From the NCBI GenBank assembly GCA_963921935.1, contig OY998177.1, positions 13,305,280-13,369,279 on the forward strand: DNA of 64,000 nucleotides, in the 5' to 3' direction. Numbering within the stretch: position 1 is the first letter of the stretch; every line of letters starts with the position of its first letter. Both the position numbers and the translations under genes were made by a program. This stretch comes from Galeruca laticollis (lineage: Eukaryota; Arthropoda; Insecta; Coleoptera; Chrysomelidae). Under the pieces are notes generated by a model, which did no database searches, was not told where the DNA came from, and saw only the letters and a program-made list of their open reading frames with translations. Below are positions 41,726-52,365 of the stretch, one piece after another.

Positions 41726-41877
41726 CTGTAGCTGTTGTTTTATTGTTTGATACTGTGACAGCAGTGATTATTTCACTACAACTCCTCCAGAAATTAAGGA
41801 GCAATTAATTAGCAATTCAATATATGTTGTTTAGTTTTTTATTTGATAGTCGTAGAAAAAGTATTGTCTAAAACACG

Positions 41878-41940
41878 GGTGGAATTCAAAATTCTACACA
41901 AATCTTTCTACTCGTGTAGAGTTTTTTGCTTATTCCACCC
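41878..41940. repeat. compound hairpin
   Basis: An outer stem GGGTGGAAT / ATTCCACCC encloses an inner stem CTACAC / GTGTAG. No element ends are evident. Confidence 0.45.
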
Positions 41941-42182
41941 TTGATATAGATTATACTATTTCCTACACATAATAGCAACCATTTCATCTGATTTCCAATG
42001 CTTGCCAAGGAAACTCATTAAAGGTATCTTGATAGTTTTTCATAGCTCAGATAATTTTTTCCCGATTGTCGGCCGGGCACTTTGGGCGGGTTCATAGCTG
42101 ACAGCCCTGGGGGGATGGATGACAGATATCATATTCTTTAATGAAATTAACTGTCTCGACCCTTACTTCGTGGAATCTACTC

Positions 42183-43189
42183 ATATTAGTGTTTTAAATG
42201 AAACTCACGGTTTCTAGTTAATACCACAATATAATAAAAATTCTAAAAAATTGACAATTGTTTCGATAAATCAATATCATCGTCAGAATGATAGAAGTTA
42301 CATTTCATTTGATGCCTACCTGATGCTAAGTAGTTATTTTTGGCTAGACCAAGAAGTGACCTAACTTGTAATTAACTTAACATATGTTAATAGAAAAAAG
42401 AAGAAGATGTGATATTACAAATATTGAAGCTTAGATATTATTAGCCCTATGGTGATATCCTGGATATCATTTTTCCAATTAAGATCAGTATAACTGTGCA
42501 ATGATATAGAAAACCAGGAAAACTATATCTGCTGATCTTGACAATTATCACTTAAGAAGACAGTTTATTAGTGGAGAACTCCCCAGATTTAACTGTCCAT
42601 TGACAACTTCATATTGTGGGTGTCTTAAATGTCTTCTAATTTCCAATTCTTCAAGGAAATCTAGTTCTTGTTGCTGCATATTTGTGAAATAAAACAAGAA
42701 CTGGATTTCCTTAAAGAATTGGAAATTAGAAGACATTTAAGAAACCCACAATATGAAGTTGTCAATGAACAGTTGAATCTTGGGAGTTCTCCACTAATAA
42801 ACTGTCTTCTTAAGTGATAATTGTAAAGATCAGCAGATATAGTTTTCCTGGTTTTCTATATCATTGCACAGTTAAACTGATCTTAATTGGAAAATGATAT
42901 CCAGGATATCACCATAGTGCTAATAATATCTAAGCTTCAATATTTGTAATATCACATCTTCTTCTTTTTTCTATTAACATATATTAAGTCAATCACAAGT
43001 TAGGTCACTTCTTGGTCTAGCCAAATAACTACTAAACATCAGGTAGGCATCAAATGAAATGTAACTTCTGTCATTCTGACGATGATATTGATTTATCGAA
43101 ACAATTGTCAATTTTTTAGAATTTTCAACAATTTTGATTATATTGTGGTATTAACTAGAAACCGTGAGTTTCATTTAAAACACTAATAT
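42183..43189. repeat. 1-kb near-perfect palindrome
   Basis: Left arm 42183-42672 and right arm 42693-43189 are inverted copies with only a few percent mismatch, around a 20-base loop (42673-42692). A short frame in each arm can encode the same peptide (ELDFLEELEIRRHLRHPQYE in the left arm read on minus). The sequence ATATCATATTCTTT occurs just before (42126-42139) and at the end of (43186-43199) the structure and may be a target duplication or a chance match. A transcript would form a ~490-bp double-stranded hairpin. Confidence 0.9.
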
Positions 43190-43199
43190 CATATTCTTT

Positions 43200-44440
43200 C
43201 TTTAAAAAATTATCAATTTCGCAATAATGTAAGTAAACAACCCCAAACAATTATTTTAAAACATTTTTTTCGGTAGTTCATGAGTGGGCTAGGAGACAAC
43301 CCGACAATATTATTAATTTTTGAATGTAAACTATATTTTAAAATAAAAATCATCCATTTCGGTATAACGTGACTGTTTCATGAAAATAACGACCGGCAGT
43401 CCCATGCAGAGTAACGTTGGGCCTCTTCCAGGCTAAATCATATGGGACATCCTAAAAACTCATACCAGCAATTTTCATCCATTTGGTGATCACGATGTCG
43501 CCTCTTGGACTAATATTAAAAAAAACAATTTCTCTCAGTAGCTCGTTATTTATTTTTGAAAAGTGTAAAAATATAAAAGTATACAAGTTATTCTATTTGA
43601 AATAACAATTTCTAATATAACCGGAAGTGATGTTAAAATAATAATATTTTAAATGAAGTGGTTATGTCGAAAAAACCTCTGATGTGAAATTCCATATTTC
43701 GTAATTTTTGAGTAACGTGTGATGACGGGTCTTCGTGGAAATTTTTACTTGAGCTAACTTGGTGTAAGGAGTTTTCGGTCAATTGCACTGACAAGGTGGG
43801 GTTTTATTGAATACTTTTCCTAAATTATATATATTTTTTTTCATGTTACAGTTTCTATCTGGAGTTAAAAAGAATCAGAAAAGGCAGGAAAGTAACCAAA
43901 CTGTCGATACCAATAAGGTAATATTTAAATAATTTAAGCATGCATCATGTTGTCACTGTATATATGCGCAAACTAAATTATGAATAATGTATATAGTGTG
44001 TACCGAAATATATGTGTTTTTAAATAAACTTTGTTTTTAAATACTTTAATTAACATTCGGCAGAAATTAGAGTAAAATAGAGACTATACATGTGAATAAT
44101 GGTTATATTGAGTGTGCTGAGTCCGAACTAATACTCACAGCATTTCTGGGAACGTGAGCGACAAAGATTATAGATGTTGACAGTAGTTACGAATTCATGT
44201 GAAGTTATGTTTTACACATTAAATACAGTTTTTAAAAACCTTAAATACCATTTTAAGAACCTAATTATTCGTCTTCAGTTGAATAAAATCAATTTAAATT
44301 GCCTTATTTATTACCCATTATCACGTGACTGCGAACACTTATCAGAGCGCGATAAAGTCACTGCACTAATAAGTTGACTTATTTCTCAAAACCACGTTAA
44401 ATAAACGGTTTTAAAGATTAAAACAAACTTTTCCGCATCT
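43200..44440. other. unassigned sequence
   Basis: No repeat of other window parts and no domain-bearing frame. One short exon-like segment (43852-43917) is listed separately. An open frame at 44174-44377 has no recognisable content. Confidence 0.4.
43852..43917 (+). other. possible 66-nt internal exon
   Basis: A pyrimidine-rich stretch and CATGTTACAG precede an open 66-nt segment (FLSGVKKNQKRQESNQTVDT...) followed by GTAATA. Length is a multiple of three. No neighbouring exon is seen, so this is only a candidate. Confidence 0.22.
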
Positions 44441-45205
44441 GTGGCACTGAATAATATTCTATCATCAAATTGTCACTTGTATACACTTCCGGGGATGTAT
44501 CGTGCTAGCAAACCAAAATTTGTCCAAAAATAACCAAAAATGTAGTATATCTGGATCTATAGGACCTGTTGTACTCGCTGTAGTCAGCTGAAAATCAATA
44601 GGGTACATCTGTGAGACACCTTGAACAATATTCAATCAAAAAACTGTGAACAATATTTAATCAAAAAACTGGTCACTTGTATACACTTTGGAGGCTGTAT
44701 CTTGCTAACAAACTGAAAATTCTGCAAAAATGACAAAAATTTGGTACTTCAAGTACCATAGAACCCGTTATACTGGCTTTAGTGAGCTGAATATCAATAA
44801 GATTCATCTCTGAGACGCTCTGAATAATATCCAATCATAAAATTGGTCACTTGTTTATACTCCGAAGGCTGGTATCGTGCTAACAAACTGAAATTTCTCC
44901 AAAAATGACAAAAATATCGTACTTAAAGTACTATAGCACCCATTGTACTAGCTCTGGTGAGCTAGGAATCAATAAGGTTCACTATAAGACACCCTGAACA
45001 ATATTCAATCATAAAATTGGTGACTTGTTGAACTCCGGAGGCTGTATCCTGCTAACAAACTGAAATTTCTCAAAAAATGACTAAAATGTCGTACTTCTAG
45101 TACCATAGCACCCGTTGTGCTGGCTCTGGTGAGCTGAAAATCAATAGGGTTCATCTGTGAGATATCCTTAACAATATTCAATCATAAAATTGGTGCACTC
45201 CGGAG
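44440..45205 (+). repeat. left tandem array, ~175-bp units
   Basis: Just over four units, spaced 202, 176 and 176 bases. The longer first interval contains a duplicated AATCAAAAAACTG segment. Confidence 0.85.
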
Positions 45206-47707
45206 TAGGGTTGGCACGAATTAATTCATATGAATTAAGTCAGTGATTTAATTCGTGAATTAATTCAAATGACTTTTTTTAAAAGAGTCATGAATTAATT
45301 CAAACTTTTTCCAATGGGGAAAAATCGCATTTAATTCAAACAAACATTTCAAACTAAGTTTGATTTGAAAAATCCGATCATATTATCGAAACCTGACCAC
45401 CATGAATATCCGACAACCGTGGAGTGCCCACAACACAATACAATGCCAAGCGCCCGCACGTCGGGTTCGGGGAATCACCGAAATACCGAAATCAAAGAGG
45501 GATCCCGAAAATACCGGCATTGCGGCATTACTAATAAGATGTAGAGTGTTGAGTAGATAGTGTTATCGTGAAATTTGGCTATTTTTGGGACCGATTGTGC
45601 TTTGAACTTCAAAATTTTTATTATTTTAATAAGTTACATTCTGTTAAAGTTTGTTTATTAACGTGTGAACAATGAGTGGACGAAAAAGGGATCCTATGTG
45701 GAAATATTTTGAGGAGTGCAATCAACAAAATCCAACCAACAAAAAAGCAGTGTGCAAATCATGGGGTAAAACATTGCAAGCTATGGTTAGCCGCATGCAA
45801 AAACACAAAATTAGTTGTAAAAATGATCCTGAAGAGACAAATACAATTATACAGGATATCAGTGGAACTGAAGAAGAGGAGGAAGAGGAAATGCCGTTAG
45901 CTGTAATAAAAAGAAAAATTACAAATTCTTCACAAGATGGATTTATTTAAAAACAGATATATTTAATTAATTAGAAATTTAAAGTGTTTGAAGATAGTTT
46001 CAAATTTCCTATTGATACCAATGTATTGATTTACACTTTTTTTGAAGATCCGCCGACTTTAAAAATTCGCAAAACATTTAATGATGCTACAACCAGTACA
46101 ATCCAAAAATCACAACAAAAAACATTGAACTCCTTTATAATAAAAACTACAGCAAATGACAAAGATAGATTTGATAAGCAGTGTGCCAGATTTATTTTCG
46201 CTACAAATTCAGCTTTCAGATTTGTGGAACATCCCGAATTTATGAAGTATTCGGAAATGCTACATCCAGGATACAAGCCTCCAAATAGAAAATTAATTGC
46301 GGATACTTTGTTGGATCAAATTTACCAGGAGGAAATAGAAAAGTGTCAAATTTACTTAGAAAATAAGACAGTTTGTTTGAGTATTGACGGATGGTCCAAC
46401 ATAAGAAACGAACCTATAATATGTGCATGTGTTGTAAATGAGGATGGTAGTGTATTTTTGGTTAACACAACAGATACTTCTGGTAGTCCTCATACCAGTG
46501 AGTATTTGACAAGTTTAACTTTAAAAATTATTCAAGATACTGAGAAAAAATTCAAATGTTTTGTGAGAAGTGTAGTAACAGATAATGCTTCCAATATGTC
46601 AAGAATGAGACTGCAAGTACAACAACAAAAAAAAGTGATTATGTAAATATTATTACATATGGCTGTTCGGCCCATTTATTGAATCTACTTGCCAAAGATT
46701 TAAATGTTGAAGGAGTTATGAACAATATAGTGAGAATCATAAAGTATTTCCGAAATAACCATTTGGCAAAAGCATTATTATCTTCTGAAGGTGGATCATT
46801 ACTTCCATTGCCAATTGAGGTACGTTGGAACAGCTCATGTGATTCACTTGAGGCATATTTAAAAAACTGGCATACACTGGTTAAAATTTGCGAAGAACAT
46901 CGCAATAATATTGATAATGAGATAAATAAATTGGTTTCTAACATAGCCGTTAAACGTAATGCTGAAGATCTGATGGCTCGACTAAAACCTATATCGTGCG
47001 CACTGGATTTAATTCAAAAAGAGAATTGCACAATCGCAAGGTCTGTTGTTATTTGGAAAAAATTAATAAACGATTTAAATGAGGGACTACACGACAGCAC
47101 TGCGAAAAAAAAGTTATTTCTAGGTACACACAAGCTGTTCATAAGTACCACTTCATTGCGCACATGCGAAGTCCAACGAATATGAAGGAAAATATAAGTT
47201 TAACCGAAGAAGAAAAGCAAATGGCCTTGGAATGTGCAGCTGCAGAGTTTCCAAACATGTTACCAGTATTGTTAAGATTCCATGGAAAGTTATCCCCTTA
47301 TAATGAGGTCCTGATGCAAGACTCTGTTATTTCAAGTATGACAGATATTGAGTGGTGGATGTCAACATTTTCACTAACAGATTTAGATCCTGCAGCGAAA
47401 AGTAGTATCAAACAACTTATGATAGCAGTAGCTTCATCCGCAGGAGTGGAAAGAATATTTTCATTCTTCGGATTGGTACATTCGGATCTACGCAACCGAC
47501 TAGGAGTAGAAAAAGCCAGAAAACTGACCTTTCTAATGAAGATTCTGAATAAGTAATAAGTTGCATTTGTATTTATCATTCGTTATTCAATCAATAGTTT
47601 CAGATTGTTTTGCAGAAATTGAGATTGAGGTTTATTTGTTTGAGTAAATAAAAGTTGAATTTTTCAAAGTGAATTAATTCAAAAAAGTCCGAATTATTCC
47701 AACCCTG
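45206..47707 (+). mobile_element. hAT transposon, TSD CTCCGGAG
   Basis: 2502 bp with ends TAGGGTTGG and the complement of CAGGGTTGG, flanked by perfect 8-bp duplications CTCCGGAG (45198-45205, 47708-47715). Removing it restores a normal array unit. A/T-rich subterminal copies of GAATTAATTC lie at both ends. Confidence 0.93.
45672..47556 (+). pseudogene. hAT transposase with BED-like finger, frameshifted
   Basis: The N terminus (MSGRKRDPMWKYFEECNQQN) is a BED finger whose second cysteine is replaced (CKSW). Later pieces carry CLSIDGWSNIRNEPIICACV (first Asp), VVTDNASNMS (second), a segment with RWNSS, and the C-terminal dimerisation region SSAGVERIFSFFGLVHSDL with the catalytic Glu. Breaks lie near 45950, at an A-run near 46628, and at another A-run near 47105. 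The last two look like single-base slips in homopolymers. The protein excised and inserted the element at 8-bp targets. Confidence 0.85.
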
Positions 47708-47733
47708 CTCCGGAGGCTGTATCGTGCTAACAC

Positions 47734-48689
47734 GACATGTAACGAAAAGCGGCCGACGACGACGACATACACACAGGATTTTTTTCTAAAAACCATTTTT
47801 TTGGGTTGTTGATGGAATACATACAAATAAATCCAAAAAAAAATTCAAAATTGCAACTTTTTTTTGGGTAAACCAATACTTTTCTCGCATACTAGATAGG
47901 TTGGGCGGAAAAGTAAAAATAGTACGAACTATTTTTATAATAATTTGTTAGAACAACGACAATAGTTTAAGATTTTTATCACAATGGAGACTGGATCCAT
48001 CAAAAGAAATAGTTGTAACTTATCGAATGTTGATTCTATGATGTTGCAATTTGTTTACTAGAAATATGGATTTTTGTGCAGCGGAGCTTAAAAACGTGAC
48101 AATGTCTTTGTAAGTACCTATAATTTTACATTGATATACTTATTACAAATGAGAGAGATATCTTACTCATTTAATATTCTCTTTTATCATATTTAGAACT
48201 ACTTACCATCTATATCAACGAAATTAAACTTGGAATTAGCTCTGTAAACAAACAAACTATTAATGAATAATAGACTTTTTATTTGCGCCACTTAACCAAA
48301 ATTATCTAAATTTCTAAGACGAGCTATTCAATTTTAGGGCTATTATTCAAGTGTTCGTAAGAACTCAGTGAAGATCAGTTAATTTTTACAGAACGCGAGA
48401 TTCGATTATAGTTCGATGACGTCATGACACGGTATGGAGCGTTTTAGCGGAAATGTTTAAACCTATTTTTATTTACATCTTTTTTTATTGGAATTTGTCT
48501 TATTACTTTTTCGCCCAACCTATCTAATATGCGAGAAAAGTATTGGTTTACCCACAAAAAAGTTGAAATTTTTAAAAATAAATTTGAGTTATTTTTACGT
48601 TTTCCATCAAGAAAAACTCAAAAAAATGGTGTTTAGAAAAAAAATCCTGTGTGTATCTCGTTGTCGTCGTCCACTTTTCGTTACATGTC
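47734..48689. repeat. central inverted repeat of the foldback element
   Basis: Arms of about 190 bp (47734-47925 and 48500-48689) share ACATGTAACGAAAAG, ACACACAGGATTTTTTT and CCAATACTTTTCTCGCATA. The ~570-bp centre has no gene that I recognise. Confidence 0.8.
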
Positions 48690-49131
48690 TTGAAGGCACA
48701 ATATAGCCTCCGGAGTGCAACAAATCACCAATTTTATGATTGAATATTGAATCTCACAGATGAACCCTATTGATTTTCAGCTTACAATAGCCAGTACAAC
48801 GAATGCTATGGTACTTGAAGTACGACATTTTTGTCTTTTTTTGAGAAATTTCAGTTTGTTAGCACGATACAGCCTCCGGAGTGCAAAAAGTCACCAATTT
48901 TATGATTGAATATTATTCACAACATCTCACAGATGAACCCTATTGATTTTCAGCTCACCACAGCCAGTACAACAGGTGCTATAGTATTTTAAGTATATAC
49001 ACGTGACCAATTTTATGATTGGATATTATTCAGGGCGTCCCAAAGATGAACCCTATTGAAATTCAGCTTACTAGAACCAGTACAACGAGTGCTATGGTAC
49101 TTGAGGTACCAAATTTTTGTCATTTTTGGAG
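48690..49131 (-). repeat. right tandem array, inverted ~175-bp units
   Basis: About two and a half units in opposite orientation to 44440-45205, e.g. GCACGATACAGCCTCCGGAGTGC at 48861. Confidence 0.85.
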
Positions 49132-49349
49132 AACGCACTTTGATAAATTACATTATACGCTGGAATTGTTTCTTCATAATAATTCCTGTTTTTTTCACGA
49201 CTGCCACGTCTTCTTACATTATAATCATGTGGTAATGGTTCCTGCAAATCTTCTATTGCATGGGTTATACTATTTCTGTTTGTATCAATTATATTACCAT
49301 CATCTAATAACGCAAGAATTAGATTGTACCTATCTAGCCATAATTTCAA
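49132..49349 (-). pseudogene. possible Harbinger nuclease N-terminal scrap
   Basis: The frame contains RRRGSREKNRNYYEETIPAY then NVIYQSAF, resembling the segment before the catalytic domain of HARBI1/ALP1-like nucleases. It has no ATG (it opens from TTG) and ends where the 175-bp array begins. Confidence 0.35.
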
Positions 49350-49612
49350 TATTAATGTTTTCCAAAAAAATTATCGTTCAGCAGACACACGTCAACCATT
49401 ATTATTTGTTGCTCAGTGAGCGCTCATCAACGGTTGAGTTATAAGTTATGTTTTATGAACGCACCTGTTGAGTACAAACCAGTTTTATAAGTGGAAATGT
49501 CAATATGTATAAAACTACTTGATTATTGTTTAATTAGTGGAAAGGCGAATATACATTCCTATGCTTTTCGATTGTTACCAGGATTTGTTTTTAATGTTTT
49601 TCTTAAATTTGG

Positions 49613-49775
49613 CTAGTAGTGGAAAAAATTGTATATACACCACGGTGGTGAAGACATTTATAGGCCTCGCACATTATTCCGCTCGGGGCAAAGCCCCTCG
49701 CGACATAATTGATCCTCGGTCAATAATAACAGTCTTCACCACCTTGGTGTATAATATACTATTTTCCACTACTAG
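49613..49775. mobile_element. structured MITE, copy 1
   Basis: Ends CTAGTAGTGGAAAA and complement, a second inverted pair ACACCACGGTGGTGAAGAC / GTCTTCACCACCTTGGTGT, and a GC-rich central hairpin CGGGGCAAAGCCCC. TA lies at both edges. A second copy is at 58468-58612. Confidence 0.65.
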
Positions 49776-50385
49776 CTGTGAAGTTGACAATTATTGTGTC
49801 ATCTAGCCAACTGAGAAGTTGAATTTCTCTATTAGTGGTTAATAATTTTTTTCCATTGTTAACCTAGGTCAATAATGGACAAATTCAAATGTTTTGAGAA
49901 TTCAGGGATAATAGCTTAACAAAAACTAGTGCAACATAATTTTGTATACCCAGGAGATTGTGTTTAACATATTTACTGCTTGAAATTACCTAACAAGATA
50001 CAATTATTTCAATAAAACTGTCATTAGTTTAAAATTCGCGCTCAACCAAAAATTTCTGATGACATAAGGAGTGCGTTCATAATATATGGGTGAGGTGAGG
50101 AGCGAAAACAGTGTCAGTGTCAGTCAGACAACGGAGTAAACGCCTAGGGAGAAATCAGTTTGAACGATTTGACATTGAAATGTGTTGTTTATTTTTCGGT
50201 AATTTTAGAAAAACGAGGATCGAGGAATGTTTTTACCTTCAACATTATCACCAGTGGAATTTGAAAATCTTCTGTTGATAGAAACTGGTAGCTAACCTTG
50301 ACCTACATAGACAAATAATATCTTTCTCTATGGTGAAGCATATGTTAAATGTTTTATGAACGCTCACTTTGTACCCAAGTGTTGT
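49776..50385. other. spacer before the hAT, nothing recognised
   Basis: A+T-rich, no frame with a domain. The GAACGCNCNNNTTG-like words at 49456 and 50358 suggest a weak local repeat. Confidence 0.4.
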
Positions 50386-50753
50386 GAACGTACCAGTGGC
50401 GCACACAGAGTGATGTTATGGGGGGGGCACACATGACTGCATGCGTATCAAAAATTGCGCCGCAGAGGAATTATTTTCTGGTCAAGGTCATGTGTATTTC
50501 AGAATAACGATAGAATGCTATAACCATACCAAACTTGAAGTTTCTTAAGAAAGGTTTTTTTCAATAAGTGGAGAATTTCTTTAATCTGCCTCTCACGCCT
50601 CTTCCTTTGATCTCATTTCAGTTACGCAATGGAGTGTTGCCCTCAACAATGGAAGAAGCATTTTAACGACTGAAAAGGATGATGGAGATGAAAAGAATGA
50701 TGAAGGAGAGATGAGTAAAAATGAGTCAAATATAAAAATATATATATTCAACT

Positions 50754-50760
<7 letters not shown>

Positions 50761-50826
<66 letters not shown>
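50761..50826. repeat. (TA)n microsatellite, left of nested Tc1
   Basis: An uninterrupted TA run abutting the Tc1 end. Confidence 0.98.
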
Positions 50827-50833
<7 letters not shown>

Positions 50834-52293
50834 GTCCAAAAGTTTAGAATATTGGAATATTTCAACTTTTTTTTTATTTTCATATAAAAAAATTTCTGAA
50901 TAATTAAACATCATTTTGCTACAACTCCCACCAATACTAAATAAATCTCAAAGACAGGTAAACAATATGCAAAAAAATGATTTATTCTTTTGGAGTGAAA
51001 AATTCACAATGTACCACTTACATTTAAAATTAAATTAGTATAGAAAAAAATATTTTTTTATAAAATTAATAATCAGTAGTTCATCCATTGGCCTGTATGT
51101 ATGACTGTAGGCGATTTGGCATGCTGTCGATTAAATGGTTGAGCTTGGCTTGCGGAATTCTCTCCCATTCTTCACGAGCAGCATCTTTTAGTTCTCGCAG
51201 TGTAATAGGGGGATTGTTTCGCTTCTTAATGCGTGTTTTGATAATGTCCCAGGCATGTTCAATGACGTTCATGTCAGGGGAATTCGAGGGCCACTTTATT
51301 GTGGATATTCCTTTTTCTTCCACAAAATGTTGTACTGCTGCTGTTCGATGCGGAGGTGTGATGTCATGCATAAACACAAATCTATCACCTACTGCCCCTT
51401 GAAATAGACGCATGACAGGATTTAAGACATCCTCGATGTATACAGCACCAGTGACTCTTCTCTCCAGAATCAGTAGAGGCGTCCGTGTGCCACTCATAAC
51501 ACTACCCCAAACCATAATACTCCCACCTTCAAATGGGACACGCGGTTGGGCTATTTCTAGTCGGGCTTGTCGTCCTGAGGCCCTTCAAACTAGTGTTCTT
51601 CGCGAATCAGAAACCAAGCCAATTTTTGATTCATTAGAGAACATTACGTTATTCCAGTTAGGACCATGATGCACCATTTGTTGAGCCCATTGCAACCTTA
51701 CAATTTTGTGTTTATAGGTTAGTTTGGGAACACGTAAGGGTCTTCTACGATACAAATTTACTGCATTTAGGCTGCGTGTTATCGTTTGCCGTGAAATATT
51801 CAGTCCTTCAAGCCTAACAATTTCTCTGGATATATCACTTTTAGATTCCAGACGATTTCTTCGAGCTATCAATGTTATCTGCCGGTCTTGTGCTGCTGTT
51901 GTACATCAATTTCTGCCACTTCTGGGGCGTTCCTTCACGTCATTTGTGTCTTGGAATTTTTTTCGAATTTTCGATACAGCACTCTGAGTGACGCCTATGA
52001 CATTGGCGATATCACTTTGAATAAACCCCTGTTGTAACAATGCAATTACTCTAGATCAGTTGAAATGAGATATCATGTTTCTAGGCATTTTTAAACGGCT
52101 CGAATGAAATTTAAACAAGAACTGAAATAATGTGTAAATACCAAAATCAGTTTAATGTGAGCAAATTGCTCCAAAAACGAATCAAATTTTTGATAAATTT
52201 AATTTAAAAACGCTCTAGAATAAATATCAACTACAGTTTTTCAACCACCATAGGCGTAGATATATTATTTGTACGTATTCCAAACTTTTGGAC

Positions 52294-52298
<5 letters not shown>
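50827..52298 (-). mobile_element. Tc1-like element in a (TA)n tract
   Basis: Inverted ends CATATGTCCAAAAGTTT at both sides, each abutting a (TA)n run. The transposase at 52088-51081 is of DD34E type. Confidence 0.85.
51081..52088 (-). pseudogene. Tc1-like DD34E transposase
   Basis: N-terminal HTH (SRVIALLQQGFIQSDIANVI, QSAVSKIRKKFQ) from about 52085, second HTH with LNISRQTITRSLN, catalytic FSNESKIGL (first position changed to N), FMHDITPPHR (second Asp) and SPDMNVIEHAWD (Glu). There are 34 residues between the last two. Breaks: a stop after ISHFN, another after SGRN, and a frameshift near 51590. Confidence 0.85.

Positions 52299-52365
<67 letters not shown>

Larger units (their letters stand above)
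44440..49131. mobile_element. foldback-type element with inverted arrays of a ~175-bp repeat
   Basis: Left arm: tandem units starting near 44482, 44684, 44860, 45036 and 45196 (CTCCGGAGGCTGTATCGTGCTAAC...). Right arm: the same unit in reverse complement from 48690 to 49131. Between them an inner inverted pair (47734 on and 48689 back, ACATGTAACGAAAAG...) extends the palindrome without a break. Inverted tandem repeats flanking a central segment are the layout of Foldback elements. A hAT transposon (45206-47707) sits in the left arm. The right outer end is cut by a Harbinger-like scrap. Confidence 0.7.

Noticed and set aside
44440..45205. CRISPR-like array
   Set aside because: Units are contiguous ~175-bp tandem repeats without unique spacers, in eukaryotic DNA.
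49019..49444. Plus-strand 141-residue frame
   Set aside because: It crosses the array boundary and is antisense to the better-supported Harbinger-like frame; no domain seen.
50593..50914. Frames with long IYIYIY runs
   Set aside because: Translations of the (TA)n microsatellite.
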